Of a DNA stretch of 64,000 bases, positions 58,940-64,000 are shown piece after piece. A program made the position numbers and the translations under genes. Position 1 is the stretch's first letter. Every line of letters starts with the position of its first letter. This DNA comes from Aridibaculum aurantiacum. GTDB taxonomy: Bacteria; Bacteroidota; Bacteroidia; Chitinophagales; Chitinophagaceae. The notes beneath the pieces were generated by a model. The model had not been told where the DNA came from, searched no databases, and saw only the letters and a list, made by a program, of their open reading frames with translations. The DNA is taken from the NCBI RefSeq assembly GCF_017355875.1, contig NZ_JAFEWC010000004.1, forward strand, positions 138,989-202,988. Direction: 5' to 3'.

Positions 58940-60433
58940 ATGATACCAAATCTTAAATCACTCGAAGTCTGGTTTGTAACCGGCAGCCAGCACCTGTATG
59001 GCGAAGAGACACTAAAGCAGGTAGACGCTCACTCTGAGCAAATTGCTAAAGCTTTGAATGCAGCATCGCAGATACCTGTGAGTGTTGTTTTTAAACCTGT
59101 AGTAAAAACTACTGAAGAGATCTATGCCATCTGCCAGCAGGCAAACGTGGCACAGAACTGTATCGGCATCATTGCGTGGATGCATACATTTTCACCGGCT
59201 AAGATGTGGATAAACGGGCTGAAGATATTAAAGAAGCCTTTGCTGCACCTGCACACACAGTTCAACCGCGACATTCCGTGGGATAGCATAGACATGGACT
59301 TTATGAACCTGAACCAAAGTGCACACGGCGATCGTGAGTTTGGTTTTATCATGACACGTATGCGCCTGAACCGCAAAGTGGTGGTAGGGCATTGGGAAGA
59401 CGAAGGCGTGCGTGACCAGATCAATACATGGGCTCGTGCTGCTGCAGGTTGGAACGACTGGCAGGGAGCAAAGTTTGTTCGCTTTGGCGACAACATGCGA
59501 TTTGTAGCAGTTACCGATGGTGATAAAGTAGAAGCAGAATTGAAGTTTGGCTTCTCGGTGAACACGCATGGTATAGGCGATCTTGTACAGGTGATAAATG
59601 GTGTTGGCGGTAGTGACGTAGATAAACTGATACAGGAATATGAAGAGCGCTATAAACTTGCTGAAGGACTAAGAAAAGGTGGACAGCATCACCAGTCGCT
59701 GGTAGAGTCAGCAAAGATCGAGATTGGCCTGCGTACATTCCTGGAGCAGGGCGGCTACAAAGGTTTCAGCGATACGTTTGAAGACCTGCATGGAATGGTG
59801 CAACTGCCAGGTATGGCTGTACAACGCCTGATGAACGAAGGTTATGGATTTGCTGGTGAAGGCGACTGGAAAACAGCGGCTCTTGTACGGGCAATGAAAG
59901 TAATGGGCAGCGGGCTGAAAGGTGGTAATGCATTCATGGAAGATTATACTTACCACTTCGATCCAAACAACCCGATGGTACTTGGTTCGCATATGCTGGA
60001 AGTAGACGAAGCATTGGCAGAAGGAGAAATAAGCTGTGAAGTACATCCACTTGGTATTGGTGGTAAAGCTGATCCGGTACGTTTGGTATTTAACTCTGGT
60101 GCAGGTCCTGCACTTAATGCATCTATAGTAGATATGGGCAATCGCTTCCGCCTGATTGTAAACGAAGTAGAAGCAGTGAAAGCTGAGCATGATCTGCCGA
60201 AGCTTCCTGTGGCACGTGTACTATGGAAACCATATCCTGATATGAAGACTGGCTGTGCTGCATGGATATATGCAGGTGGTGCGCACCATACATGTTATAG
60301 CCAAAACTTATCAGCAGAACATATGGAAGACTTTGCATCGTTTGCAGGTATCGAATATGTTTTGATAGGCAAAGAGCTTAACATGTATAACTTCAAGAAT
60401 GAACTCAGGTGGAACGAAGTAGCTTTTAGATAA
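58940..60433 (+). CDS. araA: L-arabinose isomerase AraA
   Basis: The 497-residue protein is Ara[21 protein letters not shown] at the start, then [51 protein letters not shown] and later [40 protein letters not shown] and [11 protein letters not shown]. The metal-binding Glu/His residues lie in these blocks. It converts L-arabinose to L-ribulose. The 43-nt gap to the symporter indicates one transcript. Confidence 0.97.
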   Translation: MIPNLKSLEVWFVTGSQHLYGEETLKQVDAHSEQIAKALNAASQIPVSVVFKPVVKTTEEIYAICQQANVAQNCIGIIAWMHTFSPAKMWINGLKILKKPLLHLHTQFNRDIPWDSIDMDFMNLNQSAHGDREFGFIMTRMRLNRKVVVGHWEDEGVRDQINTWARAAAGWNDWQGAKFVRFGDNMRFVAVTDGDKVEAELKFGFSVNTHGIGDLVQVINGVGGSDVDKLIQEYEERYKLAEGLRKGGQHHQSLVESAKIEIGLRTFLEQGGYKGFSDTFEDLHGMVQLPGMAVQRLMNEGYGFAGEGDWKTAALVRAMKVMGSGLKGGNAFMEDYTYHFDPNNPMVLGSHMLEVDEALAEGEISCEVHPLGIGGKADPVRLVFNSGAGPALNASIVDMGNRFRLIVNEVEAVKAEHDLPKLPVARVLWKPYPDMKTGCAAWIYAGGAHHTCYSQNLSAEHMEDFASFAGIEYVLIGKELNMYNFKNELRWNEVAFR

Positions 60434-60476
60434 TACCACACCACCACCTTAACTAAAACAAACACAAACCCAAATT

Positions 60477-62351
60477 ATGAACGCAGGCTTTACAACCTTG
60501 GACTATGTCATCTTCATAGTCTACGCCCTTATGATCGTTTCACTTGGCCTATGGCTCTCCCGTGGCAAGGAGGGTAAAGAGGAAAATGCAAAAGACTATT
60601 TCCTGGCTGGCGGTACACTATCATGGTGGGCTATTGGCGCATCTCTTATTGCTGCCAACATTTCCGCTGAACATTTTATCGGCATGTCTGGTTCTGGCTT
60701 TGCCATCGGTCTTGGTATTGCGGCTTATGAATGGCTTGCAGCCATCACGCTTATTTTGGTAGCAAAGTATTTACTGCCCATCATGATCGAGAAAAAGATC
60801 TACACCATGCCGCAGCTGGCAAGCGAACGTTTTGGTTCCGGTGTTAGCTTCTTCTTTTCTTTCTTCTGGTTGCTGGTTTACATTTTTGTAAATCTTACAT
60901 CGGTATCCTGGTTGGGTGCTATGGCTATGGACCAGATATTGGGCGTACCTATGACTTATGGTGTACCTGGTTTATTGCTGTTTGCAGGTCTTTATTCAAT
61001 CTATGGTGGTCTTAAGGCAGTAGCACTTACTGACGTTCTACAGGTTGTTTTCCTAATAGGTGGTGGATTGATAACAGCATGGTTTGCCCTAGCTGCAGCA
61101 TCCCCAACAGGAAGTGCATTAGATGGTTTTTCGCTGGTACTAAATAGTATCAGGCAAGATCCTGCCGATCTGCATTTCAATATGATCATCAAAGAAGGCG
61201 TAACAGCTATACCTGATGGAGCGGGTGGTTCAAAAGATCCTTATATAGATCTACCTGGACTTGCGGTGATCTTTGGTGCAATGTGGTTGATCAACATCGG
61301 CTATTGGGGTTTTAACCAATACATCATTCAAAAAGGATTGGCAGCTAAGAACCTCAATGAAGCTAAGAAAGGTTTGATCTTCGCCGGCTTCCTGAAGATA
61401 CTTATCCCGCTGATCGTTATCATTCCGGGTATCACAGCTTATTACCTTACAAAAGATCCGGCTAACATCGAGAAGTTTGGTGCTATCTCTAAAGCTGACC
61501 AGGCTTACCCATGGTTGCTTCGCAACTTTGCACCAGTTGGTGTAAGAGGATTGGCATTTGCTGCATTGGTAGCAGCAGTAGTATCATCACTGGCTTCTAT
61601 GCTAAATTCTACATCCACCATTTTTACGCTGGATATTTACAAGTCGCACATCAACAAAAATGCTGATGGTAAACAACTGGTAAAAGTAGGACGTATCACT
61701 GCATTCGTTGCATTGGTTGTTGCTATGATATCAGCACGTCCTTTATTGGGCGGACTTGACCAGGCATTCCAATACATACAGGAGTATACCGGGTTTATCT
61801 ATCCTGGTGTAGTGGTAGTATTTGGTATGGGACTACTGTGGAAGCGTGCAACCAACCGCGCTGCTTTATGGACAACTATTGCTACCATTCCTACCGGTAT
61901 AGCTATGAAGCTGGCGTTACCTGACCTTCCGTTCATTTTACGTATGGGATATGTTTGTATGATACTGATTACGCTTGCTGTATTTCTAACACTTACTGAC
62001 AACAGCAGTAATGTAAAAACAACCCCGGTAACTGAAAGAAACAGGCAGATGCAACTGAATGGTGCAAGGCTGTTTTCCATACTTGCTGTTGTTTCTTTTG
62101 TAGCAGGCCTGCTTTGGGGCACCGACTTGTTTGGTATGAGTATGGTTAACCTTGGATTTCATTCCATCTTCATGTTGACGTTCCTGTTTGCATTCCTTGC
62201 TGTGATTTTAAGTACCAATGCAACGAGCCAGGTGCAACATGAAAAAGCATACGATTTCGATCCAACTGTTTTTGAAACTGATTCAAAATTCACACTGGGC
62301 GCTATGGGTATCGTTGTCATTATTGTTAGCCTTTATGCGTACTTCTGGTAA
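60477..62351 (+). CDS. Sodium:solute symporter (SSS family), probable arabinose uptake
   Basis: The 624-residue protein has about 14 membrane helices of the SSS family. Visible motifs are ISAEHFIGMSGSGFAIGLGI, ITLILVAKYLLPIMIEKKIY, LNIGYWGFNQYIIQKGLAAK-like (INIGYWGFNQYIIQKGLAAK) and LAFAALVAAVVSSLASMLNS, the Na+-site helix. It probably imports L-arabinose with sodium, judged by its place between araA and araR. Other sugars (glucose, galactose) are transported by homologues. Confidence 0.9.
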   Translation: MNAGFTTLDYVIFIVYALMIVSLGLWLSRGKEGKEENAKDYFLAGGTLSWWAIGASLIAANISAEHFIGMSGSGFAIGLGIAAYEWLAAITLILVAKYLLPIMIEKKIYTMPQLASERFGSGVSFFFSFFWLLVYIFVNLTSVSWLGAMAMDQILGVPMTYGVPGLLLFAGLYSIYGGLKAVALTDVLQVVFLIGGGLITAWFALAAASPTGSALDGFSLVLNSIRQDPADLHFNMIIKEGVTAIPDGAGGSKDPYIDLPGLAVIFGAMWLINIGYWGFNQYIIQKGLAAKNLNEAKKGLIFAGFLKILIPLIVIIPGITAYYLTKDPANIEKFGAISKADQAYPWLLRNFAPVGVRGLAFAALVAAVVSSLASMLNSTSTIFTLDIYKSHINKNADGKQLVKVGRITAFVALVVAMISARPLLGGLDQAFQYIQEYTGFIYPGVVVVFGMGLLWKRATNRAALWTTIATIPTGIAMKLALPDLPFILRMGYVCMILITLAVFLTLTDNSSNVKTTPVTERNRQMQLNGARLFSILAVVSFVAGLLWGTDLFGMSMVNLGFHSIFMLTFLFAFLAVILSTNATSQVQHEKAYDFDPTVFETDSKFTLGAMGIVVIIVSLYAYFW

Positions 62352-62404
62352 TCTATTCTTATTGCTAAAACACCAGGTACAATTACTAAACCAGCAAACA
62401 ATTA

Positions 62405-63097
62405 TTGACTGCCCTTTCTATATATCAACAACACGATAGGCTGCTGGTAGCAGTTGACTGTATCATCTTTGGCTTTGACGGGCAGCAACTCAAGGCGCTG
62501 CTCATCAAGCGGAGCTTCGAACCAGAGATAAACAAGTGGTCGTTGATGGGTGGATTTGTACAACAAGATGAAAGTGTAGATGCTGCGGCTGTCAGGGTAT
62601 TGCAGCAACTAACAGGACTTGAGAATATATATATGGAACAACTCGGCTGCTATGGTGAAGTAGATCGGGATCCTGCCGGCCGGGTTGTTTCTATTCCTTA
62701 TTTTGCTCTTATAAAAATAGATGAACACGAAGAAGAGCTATTGGAAAAGTTCAATGCGAAGTGGTATGCTCTGGATAAAGTGCCAAAGCTCATCTTTGAT
62801 CATAATAGAATGATGAACCAGGCAATTGAACGTTTGCAACTGAAAGCATCAACACAACCTATAGGGTTTGAACTACTGCCTGAAAAATTTACCCTCACAC
62901 AACTGCAGAACCTGTATGAGGCAATCTTTGAATCATCTTTTGACAAACGAAACTTCACACGAAAGATCAACTCACTGGGTATACTGCAAAAGCTGGATGA
63001 AAAAGAAAAAGTGTCTTCTCGTAAAGGAGCATTTTACTATTTATTCGACAGGGATAAGTACAACAAGCTGCAGCACGAGATCAAGAAGTTTATTTGA
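62405..63097 (+). CDS. araR: AraR, Nudix-type transcriptional regulator of arabinose use
   Basis: The 230-residue protein has a Nudix-like N-terminal domain without an intact Nudix box (LVAVDCIIFGFDGQQLKALL, NKWSLMGGFVQQDESVDAAA, VRVLQQLTGLENIYMEQLGC). A winged-helix C-terminal domain follows (EKFTLTQLQNLYEAIFESSF, DKRNFTRKINSLGILQKLDE). This is the NrtR-like form of Bacteroidota AraR, which responds to L-arabinose. The frame opens with TTG; the first residues (MTALSIYQQHDRLLVAVDCI) fit the family. It is the last gene of the ara locus, 54 nt after the symporter. Confidence 0.9.
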   Translation: MTALSIYQQHDRLLVAVDCIIFGFDGQQLKALLIKRSFEPEINKWSLMGGFVQQDESVDAAAVRVLQQLTGLENIYMEQLGCYGEVDRDPAGRVVSIPYFALIKIDEHEEELLEKFNAKWYALDKVPKLIFDHNRMMNQAIERLQLKASTQPIGFELLPEKFTLTQLQNLYEAIFESSFDKRNFTRKINSLGILQKLDEKEKVSSRKGAFYYLFDRDKYNKLQHEIKKFI

Positions 63098-63467
63098 TGT
63101 TGCTTCTTCTCAGGTTAGATCCTAAGAATTCATCGAGTAAACAGCATATTCACCGACCGTAAAAATCATAACACTAAGTTCTTCGGGTTTATTTAAGCTT
63201 TAAAACATCTCGCAATTAGCTTTGCAAACAATTGTCTATAAAGACTATCAACAACATAGTGCTGGCTATATTACTAGACACAGAATAATCATATTGTTTA
63301 ACCTGCTACCCTATAACATGATAGTGCATGATGGACAATTATCCACATGATGTTAGTTTAGGTTGAATTTTTGTTGCTATATGAATTCTTCCTTCAAGTT
63401 TCAACTGCCTGGTGAGTTCTGTAGTTCAGCCAAAATATTAGAAAATCAACTTTTAAAATAGAATTGT
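63098..63467. other. Gap before the rhamnulose-phosphate aldolase gene
   Basis: No protein gene is evident. It holds a TAGCTTTG promoter-like box (63216-63223) and one perfect DnaA-box 9-mer, TTATCCACA, at 63339-63347. The single box alone is not evidence for an origin. Confidence 0.5.
63216..63223 (+). promoter_or_regulatory. Candidate promoter box for the aldolase gene
   Basis: TAGCTTTG fits TAnnTTTG. It would give a leader of about 240 nt. No clear -33 TTG. Confidence 0.35.
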
Positions 63468-64000
63468 ATGTCGACACAAGCTGCAACAACAACTTTTAAT
63501 CACGTCAGCTACTTGTGGGATGATGAAAAAGCAGCATCGCTTGCCGGTGATGAAGTAGGATTGCTTATTTATCGCTCCAATTTATTAGGCGCAGACCTTC
63601 GCTTAACCAACTATGGCGGAGGCAACACCTCTTGCAAAGCCGAAGCAAAGAACCCTTTAACCGGTGAGCCAACAGAAGTTATGTGGGTAAAAGGTTCCGG
63701 TGGTGACATCGGTACACTTAAGAGAAGCGGGCTGGCGGCATTGTATGTTGACCGCCTTCGTGCACTGGAGAATGTGTATCGTGGTATAGAGCACGAAGAT
63801 GAAATGGTGGAACTATTCAACCACTGCATCTACGATCTTTCTTCTAAGGCGCCTTCTATTGATACGCCTTTACATGGCTTTCTTCCTTTTAAACATATTG
63901 ACCACCTGCACCCGGATGCGGCAATTGCAATTGCTGCAGCCAAAGATGGTGAGCGCATCACGCAGGAATTGTTCAATGGAACAATAGGTTGGGTAAACTG
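63468..64000 (+). CDS. Bifunctional rhamnulose-1-phosphate aldolase / short-chain dehydrogenase, N-terminal part
   Basis: A clean frame opens at an ATG and runs off the right edge: 177 codons are visible, starting MSTQAATTTFNHVSYLWDDE. The class II aldolase region shows GADLRLTNYGGGNTSCKAEA, VKGSGGDIGTLKRSGLAALY and, later, DTPLHGFLPFKHIDHLHPDA with the metal His. This is the order found in the fused rhamnulose-1-phosphate aldolase/dehydrogenase proteins of L-rhamnose catabolism. The dehydrogenase part is outside the window. Rhamnose use is therefore likely next to arabinose use. Confidence 0.85.
   Translation, partial: MSTQAATTTFNHVSYLWDDEKAASLAGDEVGLLIYRSNLLGADLRLTNYGGGNTSCKAEAKNPLTGEPTEVMWVKGSGGDIGTLKRSGLAALYVDRLRALENVYRGIEHEDEMVELFNHCIYDLSSKAPSIDTPLHGFLPFKHIDHLHPDAAIAIAAAKDGERITQELFNGTIGWVN

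Noticed and set aside
59708-60190. 160-codon minus-strand frame inside araA
   Set aside because: Antisense to araA, with Cys/Tyr/His-rich composition as expected of a mirror frame.
63339-63347. Perfect DnaA box TTATCCACA as an origin signal
   Set aside because: A single box without neighbours; one such 9-mer is expected by chance in a few tens of kilobases.
1-64000. CRISPR arrays, insertion sequences and rRNA genes
   Set aside because: No regularly spaced repeats, transposase motifs or rRNA-like sequence were seen on either strand.

Overview
The window looks like chromosome of a Bacteroidota bacterium, most likely family Chitinophagaceae. Supporting features are the outer-membrane beta-barrel receptor at the left edge, many short lipoproteins and exported proteins, DUF2480, a GH3-like protein, a T9SS-type sorting-domain protein, a Nudix-type AraR regulator, and promoters of the TTG / TAnnTTTG type. 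Coding density is high, strands are mixed, and no transposase, prophage or CRISPR array was found.

Layout. 0-10 kb: receptor end, small envelope proteins, a three-gene exported-protein operon, an M28 peptidase, a PhnD-like binding protein, a Na+/H+ antiporter and a transglutaminase-like protein. 10-20 kb: 5'-nucleotidase lipoprotein, PnuC with a NadR-like kinase, MtgA, LysE, GH3, and an unusual GT2 fusion. 20-31 kb: IMPase, a frameshifted four-helix-bundle gene, ThiL, S41 protease, nitrilase, RecX, response regulator, DnaN, hydroxylase, KdsB/KdnB-like pair and CorA. 31-46 kb: histidine kinase, MmcQ, DUF2480, PpiD, a 573-bp divergent gap with DnaA-box-like sites, NadA, MBL hydrolase, ManC, KdsD, RecQ and ExbD. 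46-53 kb: dioxygenase, ChrA, NadD, FeoA, YbeY, CAP protein, MnmG and tRNA-Phe. Two parS-like sites flank the CAP gene. 53-56 kb: a gene-poor segment with a PKD lipoprotein, a truncated haloperoxidase-like lipoprotein and a candidate small RNA. 56-64 kb: L-arabinose locus araB-araD-araA-symporter-araR, then the start of a rhamnulose-phosphate aldolase/dehydrogenase gene that runs off the right edge.

How genes fit together. Kdo supply is represented by KdsD and KdsB, with a KdnB-like oxidase that suggests 8-amino-Kdo. NAD supply is represented by NadA, NadD and PnuC/NadR-like salvage. The ara genes cover uptake, isomerisation, phosphorylation, epimerisation and control of arabinose use. The parS pair beside mnmG suggests that this part of the chromosome lies in the origin-proximal domain; the DnaA-box cluster 14 kb away is a weaker, compatible hint.

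All calls rest on reading motifs by eye. No database search, alignment or folding programme was run.
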